A stretch of 64,000 bases of DNA from Akkermansia sp. (GTDB taxonomy: Bacteria > Verrucomicrobiota > Verrucomicrobiia > Verrucomicrobiales > Akkermansiaceae): the NCBI GenBank assembly GCA_030525455.1, contig JAUNER010000014.1, positions 1 through 64,000 on the forward strand, given 5' to 3'. The notes below the pieces were generated by a model. It was not told the origin of the DNA. It saw only the letters and a list, made by a program, of their open reading frames with translations, and made no database searches. Positions 54,168 through 62,528 of the stretch are shown piece after piece; within the stretch, counting starts at the first letter, position 1, and the number at the start of each line of letters is the position of its first letter. The position numbers were made by a program, and so were the translations under genes.

Positions 54168-55511
54168 ATGTCATCATCTGATTCTATCACTTTAGTTTGT
54201 CCTACTTGCTCAAACCAATTCTCTATTCCATCAGAATACTTGGGGAAAAAAGTACAGTGCCCCATTTGTGAATCTGTCATCACAGCCCAACTGCCGGAAT
54301 CACAAAAAAAAGAAGCTTCCCCTCATGCTCGAAGTATTGCCGCCGAATCTACGACTAACCCCAAAAAACGATTCGACGTCCGTACCTTGCCCAAACGAAA
54401 AAATCAAACTGAAGGAGAAGAAAATCAAAACACGCAGGATACTCCACAAACAACAAAGATTCGCAAACAAAGAGAAAATTCCGACATCCCACTCTACGTC
54501 CCCAAAACAAACAAAACGGAACTTTCTCACGATGCAGTTGAACTTCTGTATAATACCCGGCCTGTGGTTGAAAAAAATAGTCATTGGGTTAGCTGGTTAA
54601 TTGCTATTGGGATTATTCTTTCTTTGTTATCGGTTTTTATTTTTACAAGTGCCAAAGAGTTAGCTAACCAAGACATCAAGGTTATTTGCATTTCTGATCG
54701 ATTTATTGACAGAGAGGCAGAAAGTGTTTCTGAAATAGAAAAAGACCTTATTGCCGAACTGGAACGACGTGCAAAACAATATAACCTCTCTGAACTTACC
54801 AGACGCCAAGCAGATAGAGAAGTTTCTTATATTTCTCAGAAAATTAATACAGCTCTGAACCAACTAGGGCTATTCCTCATGGCATCTACCGACCATGAAC
54901 GCCTTAAATATATCATTCCGGTTAATCAAATTGAAGAAAAACTAAAACATTGGAGTTCAAAAAATAAATACCCCAATCATTTGCCCTTAGAAACCGGAAA
55001 AACCCACCTAACGGGAAATTTGTTGCAGGTTAAATTACTCATGGACGACAACAAAAACCGTACAGCTGTTTTTCTCTTTGACGAAGTTCAACAAAAATGG
55101 CTTTTAGACTGGGAAGCATGGGTGGGATATTCTGACATGGATGCAACTGAATTACTAAACAATAAGCCCACTTCCCCAACTCCAGTACGAGTTTTTCTTA
55201 GCATTAATGATATATACAAGGCACCATTCTTTGAAGAAGCCTCTGAAAAATCATACAAAAAGTCAGCATACCTAAGTTACACTCTTACCTTCCCGGATGG
55301 GAAAGAGCTCAATGCTTATGTTGACCGATATCAGCCCATGGCATTAGATTTACTGAAAAAACTAAGCGGAGGCTCTATTAATGCCGTATTAAAAATTTCA
55401 TTCCCAGAGGGATATCCTGATTGTAATAGCGTCATTATTAACGACATTATCCGCACAGGCTGGATGTGTGACAAAACATATCCCCTATTCCAAAAAGTTT
55501 CATCAAATTAA
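54168..55511 (+). CDS. hypothetical membrane protein with N-terminal zinc-ribbon (MJ0042-type)
   Basis: A 447-residue protein. Residues 8-40 form an MJ0042-like zinc ribbon with C11, C14, C31 and C34 (CPTC and CPIC). A charged Lys/Glu/Thr-rich linker (about 42-135), one TM helix (about 141-160) and a 285-residue C-terminal domain follow. The latter has an alpha-helical stretch (IEKDLIAELERRAKQYNLSE) and a beta-rich end. No catalytic motif is recognised. It lies between the PBP and the 462-residue protein genes in one apparent operon; a role in the envelope is inferred from that alone. Confidence 0.72.
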   Translation: MSSSDSITLVCPTCSNQFSIPSEYLGKKVQCPICESVITAQLPESQKKEASPHARSIAAESTTNPKKRFDVRTLPKRKNQTEGEENQNTQDTPQTTKIRKQRENSDIPLYVPKTNKTELSHDAVELLYNTRPVVEKNSHWVSWLIAIGIILSLLSVFIFTSAKELANQDIKVICISDRFIDREAESVSEIEKDLIAELERRAKQYNLSELTRRQADREVSYISQKINTALNQLGLFLMASTDHERLKYIIPVNQIEEKLKHWSSKNKYPNHLPLETGKTHLTGNLLQVKLLMDDNKNRTAVFLFDEVQQKWLLDWEAWVGYSDMDATELLNNKPTSPTPVRVFLSINDIYKAPFFEEASEKSYKKSAYLSYTLTFPDGKELNAYVDRYQPMALDLLKKLSGGSINAVLKISFPEGYPDCNSVIINDIIRTGWMCDKTYPLFQKVSSN

Positions 55512-55520
55512 TCTCTTACC

Positions 55521-56909
55521 ATGAATGCGAAGACTCTGGCTTTTACAAAAGATAAAGCGTTACAAATTAATTTAGAAAAGTCCATCTACGGGACATTTGC
55601 CGAGATTGGGGCTGGTCAAGAAACAGCTAACTGGTTTTTCCGTGCTTCCGGAGCCGCAGGAACTGTAGCAAAAACTGTTTCTGCATACGACATGACCATG
55701 AGCGATTCTTTCTATGGTGACGTGAATCGCTATGTGTCTGAAGACCGCCTAAAAAATATGCTCGAATATGAATTTGAGCAACTCGTCAAACACCTAGGCC
55801 CAACTCGTGGTGAAAATACCAGATTTTTTGCCTTCTGTAATACTGTAAAAGTAAAAGGCTACCGCGACAATGGGCCATGGCATGGCTGGATTGGGGTTCG
55901 CTTCCAACTTAAACCAGGAGCCGCTCCATCTGATCTCATCATTCACGTTCGCCTAAATGATCCGGACCACTCTAGCCAAATGCACGACCTTGGCATTCTC
56001 GGGGTAAATATTTTACATTCTTTATTCTTCAAAAGAGACCATTTGACAGATTTTATTGATTCTCTCGTCGATAATTTAGACCCTAATTTGGTAGAAATTG
56101 ATGTTGTTCGATTTGAGGGGCATGGTTTTTCTATGGTTGACAACCGCTTATTTGCTCTTCAATTGGTGCAGTCTGGCCTAACCCCTGCTACTCTTTTCCT
56201 GGCAGATGGGCAAGTGGCTCAAGCCGCCGATGCTTTGTATAAGCGCCCCATTGTACTCATGCGTGGTAGTTTCAACCCCGTATGTAACCTGCACATGGAA
56301 GTCATGTCTCAGGTAAGAAAAACCTTCCTCAATCGGTTAGAAGAAAGTCAAGCCGCTCGCTGTTTAGAAATCTGCGAAATTTCTATGAATAACCTACTTC
56401 GTGAAGGCGACGTAGACCACCTTGAATTCTTAGACCGCGCAGATAGCCTTAAAGCTTTAGGAAAAAATGTTTTAATAACCAAAAGCCCTCGGTTCGATAA
56501 TCTTTCCGGCTTATTGTCTCGCTATACGAAAGAGCCTATTGCTATCGCTCTTTCCATTGGATTACTCAATGAGTTATTCAAAGAAAAATGGACTAAAGAC
56601 ATTCCGGGCGGTATCCTCGAATCTTTTGGTAAAACTTTCCAGAATAAAACTCGCCTTTACGTCTCACCTTGGTTAAATAGAAAATCCGGTGAGTTTGTGA
56701 CAGCTCGTACGTTTAGAGCCCCCGAACAATTTACTCATTTATATCAACATTTCCTCGCCAACGAACTTGTGGTAGATGTACCATTCTTTAATGAATTTCT
56801 ACTCCGCCACACGCCGCGTGACATCCAACGCATGATTTCAGCAGACGATGATACATGGAAGTCTCTCGTACCGGAGGAAGCACATCGTTCTGCATTACAT
56901 TTTAAGTAA
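55521..56909 (+). CDS. conserved protein with nucleotidyltransferase-like C-terminal part
   Basis: A 462-residue protein starting NAKTLAFTKDKALQINL, a start I associate with a widespread but uncharacterised family often labelled nicotinate-nucleotide adenylyltransferase or, implausibly, TonB-dependent receptor. Residues 24-62 hold a conserved Gly/Ala-rich block (YGTFAEIGAGQETANWFF, SGAAGTVAKTVSAYDM). Residues 248-258 (RGSFNPVCNLH) resemble the GSFNPxHxGH nucleotide-binding motif, with the first His replaced by Cys. No TM helix or signal peptide is seen. It lies 9 bp after the zinc-ribbon gene; purA downstream has its own promoter. Confidence 0.65.
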   Translation: MNAKTLAFTKDKALQINLEKSIYGTFAEIGAGQETANWFFRASGAAGTVAKTVSAYDMTMSDSFYGDVNRYVSEDRLKNMLEYEFEQLVKHLGPTRGENTRFFAFCNTVKVKGYRDNGPWHGWIGVRFQLKPGAAPSDLIIHVRLNDPDHSSQMHDLGILGVNILHSLFFKRDHLTDFIDSLVDNLDPNLVEIDVVRFEGHGFSMVDNRLFALQLVQSGLTPATLFLADGQVAQAADALYKRPIVLMRGSFNPVCNLHMEVMSQVRKTFLNRLEESQAARCLEICEISMNNLLREGDVDHLEFLDRADSLKALGKNVLITKSPRFDNLSGLLSRYTKEPIAIALSIGLLNELFKEKWTKDIPGGILESFGKTFQNKTRLYVSPWLNRKSGEFVTARTFRAPEQFTHLYQHFLANELVVDVPFFNEFLLRHTPRDIQRMISADDDTWKSLVPEEAHRSALHFK

Positions 56910-56969
56910 TAAAAATCTGTATTTTTGAATCATAACGGCTAATTCTATTCTACCAACATAGATTGTCTT

Positions 56970-57009
56970 TTTGTCAGTGATTTTTTCTAAAACATCAAAC
57001 ACTGACAAA
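56970..57009. promoter_or_regulatory. 10-bp inverted repeat upstream of purA
   Basis: TTTGTCAGTG (56970-56979) and CACTGACAAA (57000-57009) are perfect inverted repeats 20 nt apart, ending 36 bp before the purA -35 box. They may be an operator for a dimeric repressor, or the end hairpin of the preceding operon; the T content after it is too low for a clear terminator. Confidence 0.45.
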
Positions 57010-57045
57010 TGACTAAAAAACTTAAGGGAACTTAACAAGATAAGC

Positions 57046-57074
57046 TTGCAAAACAAATAAAAATCCACTAAACT
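57046..57074 (+). promoter_or_regulatory. promoter of purA
   Basis: TTGCAA (57046-57051) and TAAACT (57069-57074) are separated by exactly 17 bp, 20 bp before the purA ATG. Confidence 0.6.
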
Positions 57075-57094
57075 CTCTGAGTTACGTTTTTATC

Positions 57095-58366
57095 ATGAAT
57101 ACCATTATTATCGGCTCCCAATGGGGCGACGAAGGCAAAGGCAAAATGATTGACTTCCTAACGGAAACCGCAGACGTTGTCGCTCGTGGTCAGGGTGGCA
57201 ATAATGCCGGTCATACCGTTATTGCAAATGGACAGAAGTATATTTTGCACCTCGTTCCCTCCGGTATCCTTTGGCCGGGCAAACTTTGTGTTATTGGTAA
57301 TGGTGTGGTTCTCGACCCTATCGGCTTAGTTGATGAAATTAATCAACTCAAGGCTCAAGGGGTGACCATTACTAGCGAAAATCTTCTTATCTCTGACCGT
57401 GCTCACGTTGTATTACCACTTCACAAAGAAATGGATGCAGCTCAAGAAACAGCTCTGGGCAAAAAAGCCATTGGCACTACCAAACGTGGCATTGGTCCTA
57501 CTTACGCAGATAAAGCACGCCGCATCGGCATCCGTATGGCCGATATGAGAAAGCCGGAGATTTTTGAAGAAACTCTTCGTAATCGCATCAAAATGGCCAA
57601 TGTTGAGTTTGAACGCATGGGCTTACCCACGATGGATGAAGACCAAATGGTGGCTGATGTTTGTGCCGCTGCTGATGTTCTTCGCCCTCACATCGCCAAT
57701 ACCATTCCTGTGATGAACAAAGCTCTTAAGGAAGGTAAGAGCATTCTTTTCGAAGGGGCTCAAGGTGCTTACTTAGACGTTGATTTTGGTACTTATCCAT
57801 TCGTCACCTCATCAAACACCTCCTCTGCAGGTGCTTGCACCGGCACAGGCGTTCCGCCTCATAAGATTGACCGCATCATCGGTGTTTGCAAGGCTTACAC
57901 CACACGTGTAGGTGCAGGGCCATTCGTCACCGAAGACGACGAAATCTCTGACCACTTACATAGCATGGGTCGCGAATTCGGTGCTACTACAGGACGTGCT
58001 CGTCGCTGTGGCTGGGCAGACGGCGTGCTGTTACGCTTCTCTGCTATGTTCAATGGCTTCGACGAAATGGCTATGACCAACCTCGATGGCTATGATAAAT
58101 GTGCAGAAATCAAAATCTGCACCGCTTATGAACTCGACGGTGAAATGCTCGAATACCCACCGGCCACCGTTGCCGAATGGGAACGATGCAAGCCGGTTTA
58201 CGAAACCATGCCCGGTTGGTTAACAGATATTTCCGGTTGTCGCTCATGGGAAGAAATCCCGGAAAATGCTCAAAAGTTCGTTAAACGCATGAGCGAACTC
58301 ATCGGTTGCCCGGTTTCAACAGTTGGTGTTGGTCCCGACCGTGAGCAAACTATTGCCGTTAAATAA
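57095..58366 (+). CDS. purA: adenylosuccinate synthetase
   Basis: A 423-residue GTP-dependent ligase joining IMP and aspartate in AMP synthesis. Motifs: GSQWGDEGKGKMIDFL (about 7-22, P-loop and catalytic Asp), GNNAGHT (about 37-43, catalytic His), GTTKRGIGPTYADKA (about 129-143), LFEGAQGAYLDVDFGTYPFV (about 217-236) and GPDREQT at the C-terminus. Length is normal. It is preceded by a promoter and inverted repeat and followed by a terminator. Confidence 0.97.
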   Translation: MNTIIIGSQWGDEGKGKMIDFLTETADVVARGQGGNNAGHTVIANGQKYILHLVPSGILWPGKLCVIGNGVVLDPIGLVDEINQLKAQGVTITSENLLISDRAHVVLPLHKEMDAAQETALGKKAIGTTKRGIGPTYADKARRIGIRMADMRKPEIFEETLRNRIKMANVEFERMGLPTMDEDQMVADVCAAADVLRPHIANTIPVMNKALKEGKSILFEGAQGAYLDVDFGTYPFVTSSNTSSAGACTGTGVPPHKIDRIIGVCKAYTTRVGAGPFVTEDDEISDHLHSMGREFGATTGRARRCGWADGVLLRFSAMFNGFDEMAMTNLDGYDKCAEIKICTAYELDGEMLEYPPATVAEWERCKPVYETMPGWLTDISGCRSWEEIPENAQKFVKRMSELIGCPVSTVGVGPDREQTIAVK

Positions 58367-58389
58367 ATTATTTATCCATTCCTTTTACA

Positions 58390-58424
58390 AAAGCCATGCG
58401 GATTTTTTCCGTGTGGCTTTTTTT
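58390..58424 (+). terminator. terminator of purA
   Basis: AAAGCCATGCGGA pairs with TCCGTGTGGCTTT (one G-U pair) around a T-rich loop, then a T tract follows. Confidence 0.9.
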
Positions 58425-58458
58425 ATACTTTTTATTTCGTCTCCACACTTTCCAAAAA

Positions 58459-58489
58459 TAAAAAAGGCTATCCCCATATGAGGATAGCC
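58459..58489 (-). terminator. terminator of the DUF4870-like gene
   Basis: An 8-bp stem (GGCTATCC, 58466-58473, with GGATAGCC, 58482-58489) is followed on the minus strand by six T residues. Confidence 0.87.
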
Positions 58490-58540
58490 CTAAATTTAAC
58501 TCGTTAAGAAAGTAGAATTTCTCAACTTTTCAGCCTTACC

Positions 58541-58963
58541 TTACTTAAAGAAGGTAAAAGACAAAGGCATCTGGTATTCGTAGTTACCCTTAGATACTCT
58601 AACAATGTTGATAATGGTGAATACCAACCATGCAATAGCAAGAGGAATAGCTATTATTATACTGATAAAAACCCCAATGAATGGCAAAAGAAAATTAATA
58701 ACAGTCAATACTGCTAAACATACATACAGATAAATTGCCCAAGAAATCTGCCCATTAAGGACCTTCTTCCCGGCCAACATCACTTCAGGCTCATTATCTT
58801 TCCAAATATACCACAAAATAAGGGGAATAATTGCCTCCCATGGCAATAAACTCCATGAGAAGAGGATACCAACCAAAGGACTAGCGGCCAATAAAGTTGC
58901 ATGACTGTTGCTTGGCTTCAAGCCATCGTTATTTTCTTCTTCCAAAAATTGATTTTCTTCCAT
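58541..58963 (-). CDS. small DUF4870-like membrane protein
   Basis: About 140 residues from ATG 58963 (MEENQFLEEEN), with an acidic N-terminus and three to four hydrophobic helices. The end (LPFIGVFISIIIAIPLAIAW plus VFTIINIVRVSKG) matches the DUF4870 pattern. Function is unknown. The TTG seven codons upstream opens the frame but is less likely. It is monocistronic with a terminator. Confidence 0.7.
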   Translation of the reverse strand: MEENQFLEEENNDGLKPSNSHATLLAASPLVGILFSWSLLPWEAIIPLILWYIWKDNEPEVMLAGKKVLNGQISWAIYLYVCLAVLTVINFLLPFIGVFISIIIAIPLAIAWLVFTIINIVRVSKGNYEYQMPLSFTFFK

Positions 58964-59018
58964 ACGTGCGAAAGAAAGTAGCAAAACTTATGAAAAATTC
59001 AACCCTAAAAAGAGCAAT

Positions 59019-60401
59019 TTATTCATTAATTGATATTAAAGCCACAGTTTCCCTTCTATAAATACGTATCACAGTTCTCGTTAACAGCACAGCGGCTACG
59101 GTAAGCCCAATAATAAAACCAATCCAAATCCCCTCTGCTCCCATAGGCGGAACGAACCAATCTAATCTGGCACAAATATAACAAATTGGAAAACCTACAA
59201 TCCAATAGGAAATAAACGTATGTAACGAAATAGAAGATGTCTCTCTAAAACCGCGAAGCACCCCTGCAGACATTACCTGTATGCAATCAGATACCTGATA
59301 CACAGCAGCATAAATAAGAAGAACAGATGCCGCAGAAACAATGACAGGGGAATCATTATAGAGACACACAATGTCATCTCTAAACACCAAAATACTAATA
59401 ATAGAGCACATACATATCATCATAGCCAATGTATACGATGAGCGAATTGCTATTCGCAAACCACTCAAATCTTTATTCCCATGATAGTAAGCAACGCGTA
59501 TAGATGCGGCCAAACTCATGGATAACGGAAACATAAACAATAAGCCCCCAACATTCCCTGCTATTTGATGACTAGCCACAGGAACATCCCCCAGCGGAGC
59601 CAATATCAAAGTAGCACAGCAAAACAACAACACTTCACAAAACTGAGAAACACCCAACGGAATTCCCAAACGGATAAGTTGAGAAATCACAGAAGAAGTA
59701 GGCTTTCGCCACGCAAGTATGTGTTTGCGATATGGTTTATGCTTGGGATTACTGTAAACCAACCAAAGCATAAATGAAAATTCAATACATAAAATCACGG
59801 CAGTCGCTGCACCGCAACCGGCTCCGCCCATAGCAGGAAGTCCGCAATACCCAAACACAAACAAAAAATTCAGCGGAATATTTAATAGTAAACCTACTAT
59901 ACCCACATACATCGCCGGGCGAGTCATGTTTGAACCTTCATTAAGCCCTTTAAGAGCCACAAAACCTAAATTTGCCGGAATCCCCCACATCACGTAAAAC
60001 ATATATTCTGAAGCAATATGACACATAGTCACATCATCAGAAAGAAAACCAAATACGTTCCTTAGGAAATAGATTATAGGCATAACGATGATACTCAAAA
60101 TAATCGCCACCCACAATGCTTGATTGGCCATAAATCCCACACGGCTCATCGATTGCTTACCATTCAAATTGGCAATAACCGGTCCTAATATCATCAAAAC
60201 TCCGCACGCAAACAATAGCACTGGCAAATATACCGATGACCCAAGAGCTACTGCCGCCATATCTTTTACCCCAGCCTTCCCTGCCACAATCGAGTCTACA
60301 CAGCCCATACCCACCATACATAAATTCACTACCAACACTGGTAAAGCCAGTGCTACTAATTTACGCATTTCAGATTTATTTATAATTTGGCTAATCTGCA
60401 T
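59019..60401 (-). CDS. MATE-family efflux transporter
   Basis: A 460-residue inner-membrane protein with twelve TM helices in two six-helix halves, as in NorM/MATE Na+ or H+ antiporters. The start (EMRKLVALALPVLVVNLC, then MGCVDSIVAGKAG) and the second-half start (QLIRLGIPLGVSQFCEVLLF) are diagnostic. It probably exports cationic compounds; the substrate is unknown. It is followed on the plus-coordinate side by Mrp on the same strand but separated from it by a hairpin, so it has its own transcript. Confidence 0.9.
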   Translation of the reverse strand: MQISQIINKSEMRKLVALALPVLVVNLCMVGMGCVDSIVAGKAGVKDMAAVALGSSVYLPVLLFACGVLMILGPVIANLNGKQSMSRVGFMANQALWVAIILSIIVMPIIYFLRNVFGFLSDDVTMCHIASEYMFYVMWGIPANLGFVALKGLNEGSNMTRPAMYVGIVGLLLNIPLNFLFVFGYCGLPAMGGAGCGAATAVILCIEFSFMLWLVYSNPKHKPYRKHILAWRKPTSSVISQLIRLGIPLGVSQFCEVLLFCCATLILAPLGDVPVASHQIAGNVGGLLFMFPLSMSLAASIRVAYYHGNKDLSGLRIAIRSSYTLAMMICMCSIISILVFRDDIVCLYNDSPVIVSAASVLLIYAAVYQVSDCIQVMSAGVLRGFRETSSISLHTFISYWIVGFPICYICARLDWFVPPMGAEGIWIGFIIGLTVAAVLLTRTVIRIYRRETVALISINE

Positions 60402-60422
60402 AGAATATCCCTTCGGGGAAAA

Positions 60423-60459
60423 AAGTTGAGACTAGAGCACATTCAACGGCCCTAGTCCC
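60423..60459 (-). terminator. terminator of mrp
   Basis: GAGACTAG (60428-60435) pairs with CTAGTCCC (60452-60459) apart from one mismatch; on the minus strand AACTTTTTTCC follows. It lies between mrp and the MATE gene. Confidence 0.55.
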
Positions 60460-60482
60460 AACAAAATTGCAAACAAATTTGC

Positions 60483-61574
60483 TTATCTATTTAGAACCAC
60501 TGAGGCACACTCAGAGGCTACACTCAAGAAAGCAGCGGCCACCGGATTGGATTCCGGGTCATCTAATGCTACCGGTCTGCCTTCATCACCACCGGTTCGA
60601 GTAGCAATGTCTAGCGGGATTTTACCTAATAATGGCACACCCAGTTTAGCGGCTTCACGCTCGCCACCACCCTCTCCAAAGATATGGTAAATCTTACCAT
60701 CAGATGGGCATTGGAAATAGCTCATATTTTCAATAATCCCAAGGATTGGCGTTTCCACACGTTCAAACAAACCTATAGCTTTTCGGGCATCGATGAGGGC
60801 AACTTCCTGCGGAGTAGTCACCACAACTACACCATCTAGTTCAGCTGTCTGAACGATAGTGAGCTGAATGTCACCGGTACCCGGAGGTAAGTCCAATATA
60901 AGGAAGTCAACATCACCCCACTCCACATTGCGTAAAAATTGCTGAACATAGCGAGTAGCTAAAGGACCACGAACGGCCACAGGGGAAGCTTCGTCAATCA
61001 TCAAGCCCATAGAGAGTAACTTCACGCCATGAGCAGTCACCGGTAAAAATTCATCATTGTCATTAGCACTTGGGCTTTCCTTTGTACCAAACATCAATGA
61101 CATTGACGGTCCATAAATATCTAAGTCGACCAAGCCAACGGAATACCCCAGCTTAGTCAATGCAACAGCCAAGTTTGCAGACACGGTTGATTTACCTACG
61201 CCGCCTTTACCGGAGGCTACGGCAATAACGTGCTTTGCACCAGGTACAGATGACTTCCATGAGCTAGGATCGTCATTAATACCTTTCTTCGCTTCCGGGG
61301 CTTTGTGCTCCACATTAACGTCGCAGTGTTTCACACCGGGAATGTGCTTCATTACCCCGTGTACACCTTCAAATATGTAACGCGGAATGTCTGCGTTTTT
61401 ACTTTCAATCAGCAAATCAATAGTGACGTTGTTTTTCTCATCAATATCAATTTTTTTCACCAACCCAAAGGAAACAATGTCGCGACTGAAACCAGGGTAT
61501 TTCACCGTGGTCAAAGCGGCACGTATCAACTCCGGGGTTAATTCCTGAGTATTGCTCGTTTCTTCTGTTGTCAT
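60483..61574 (-). CDS. mrp: Mrp/NBP35-family P-loop ATPase (Fe-S carrier)
   Basis: A 363-residue protein with an N-terminal MIP18/DUF59 domain (about 12-90) and a P-loop ATPase domain (about 112-355). The deviant Walker A is SGKGGVGKST (121-130), followed by VDLDIYGPSMSLMFG and ILDLPPGTGDIQL. The family usually has a CxxC that holds a bridging 4Fe-4S cluster; here it reads CPSD (C289, D292), so only one cysteine remains. Role: Fe-S cluster transfer by family knowledge. It is monocistronic. Confidence 0.92.
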   Translation of the reverse strand: MTTEETSNTQELTPELIRAALTTVKYPGFSRDIVSFGLVKKIDIDEKNNVTIDLLIESKNADIPRYIFEGVHGVMKHIPGVKHCDVNVEHKAPEAKKGINDDPSSWKSSVPGAKHVIAVASGKGGVGKSTVSANLAVALTKLGYSVGLVDLDIYGPSMSLMFGTKESPSANDNDEFLPVTAHGVKLLSMGLMIDEASPVAVRGPLATRYVQQFLRNVEWGDVDFLILDLPPGTGDIQLTIVQTAELDGVVVVTTPQEVALIDARKAIGLFERVETPILGIIENMSYFQCPSDGKIYHIFGEGGGEREAAKLGVPLLGKIPLDIATRTGGDEGRPVALDDPESNPVAAAFLSVASECASVVLNR

Positions 61575-61684
61575 CGTTGTAATTTAGTAAAACTTTGTTA
61601 CTTATTTTCCGGCCTTACATCTACCAACCATGTTTTAGCTCGCTAAACATCACGTACTAACAGTTATATACGTAAATTCAGCAA

Positions 61685-61719
61685 CAAAAACACCCGAGTT
61701 AGCATTACTTCTAACTCGG
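61685..61719 (-). terminator. terminator of the PUR protein gene
   Basis: A 9-bp stem (CCGAGTTAG, 61694-61702, with CTAACTCGG, 61711-61719) is followed on the minus strand by GTGTTTTTG. Confidence 0.85.
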
Positions 61720-61746
61720 TTGGAAATGTAAAAGCAAAAAGTAGCT

Positions 61747-61959
61747 TTATTCGCCCTGTTGCTTCAAGGTTTCGCGGATGTCTTCTAGAGCGGCAATAAA
61801 GTCATCTAGAATCTCAGCAGGAACCATGATGCGGTCACGGTTTGAGCTTACCTTTTCTGTAATTCGTACCACCTTGCCACGTGCATTCTGCTTGAGATCA
61901 AGAAAGAATGTCTTACGGTCAGCAATGATTTTCTCTGTGCAAATGATATCGTCCTCCAC
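61747..61959 (-). CDS. bacterial PUR-family DNA/RNA-binding protein (DUF3276-like)
   Basis: A 70-residue protein that matches the PUR-alpha-like fold: TEKIIADRKTFFLDLKQNARGKVVRI..., with the strand-and-helix pattern ADRKTFFLDLKQN, GKVVRITE and PAEILDDFIAALEDI. It binds nucleic acid by family knowledge; the role in bacteria is unclear. The only possible start is GTG 61959, preceded 8-9 nt upstream by AGAGGAAG, a good Shine-Dalgarno sequence. A stop lies in frame just upstream. Confidence 0.8.
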   Translation of the reverse strand: MEDDIICTEKIIADRKTFFLDLKQNARGKVVRITEKVSSNRDRIMVPAEILDDFIAALEDIRETLKQQGE

Positions 61960-62076
61960 GGCTTTTCTTCCTCTGGTTTGATATTAGGCACTTAAGTTAC
62001 GATTTTCCCGCCCTCAGGGCAAGCTTTTTCTAATGAATCCGTGAATTTTTTACCAAATGAAGCATAAGCTAAATCA

Positions 62077-62466
62077 TTACCGAAGAAGAAAACAACACAC
62101 CACAGCAATAATCCCCACTACTGTACATACCACATCTACAACACACCATAAAATTGGCACTCGCTTCCCCCGACCAAGAACAAAACACAAAACTGCTTTA
62201 CGGAAAAATTCAAATAGGGCAATCCCCGAGGCCAGCATCAAATACCCGGGCAATGCTTCCCCATAAACCAGCAATCTATAAAAATACGTGGTTGTTCCAC
62301 AAAATGGACAGGGTTTATGAAAATGAGCCTGATAAGTGCAGTGCCAAAAATCCGGAAAAAGCTCCCTCATATATGGCACAATCAAAGGGAACAAAAAACC
62401 ATAAACCAGCATACACAATAAGACAAGCTGGTAGGTAAAAAAATCTTTCTGCTCCTTTGCTATCAT
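62077..62466 (-). CDS. DUF2752-family membrane protein
   Basis: About 129 residues from ATG 62466 (MIAKEQKDFF). The DUF2752 signature HKPCPFCGTTTYFYRLL (about 52-68) is followed by two hydrophobic helices. Function of the family is unknown. The frame is open to GTG 62496, but that start lies in the loop of a terminator hairpin (62482-62503) of the upstream gene, so I prefer 62466. It is the last of a short leftward series of small membrane-protein genes. Confidence 0.72.
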   Translation of the reverse strand: MIAKEQKDFFTYQLVLLCMLVYGFLFPLIVPYMRELFPDFWHCTYQAHFHKPCPFCGTTTYFYRLLVYGEALPGYLMLASGIALFEFFRKAVLCFVLGRGKRVPILWCVVDVVCTVVGIIAVVCCFLLR

Positions 62467-62469
62467 ATC

Positions 62470-62503
62470 AAAAATAAAAGAGGGAAGCATTTTCACGCTT
62501 CCC
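62470..62503 (-). terminator. terminator of the DUF4190 gene
   Basis: A 7-bp stem (GGGAAGC, 62482-62488, with GCTTCCC, 62497-62503) is followed on the minus strand by TCTTTTATTTTTG. It overlaps the first codons of the longest open frame of the next gene. Confidence 0.75.
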
Positions 62504-62528
62504 CCCCTTAAAAAGCCAAATATCCGGC

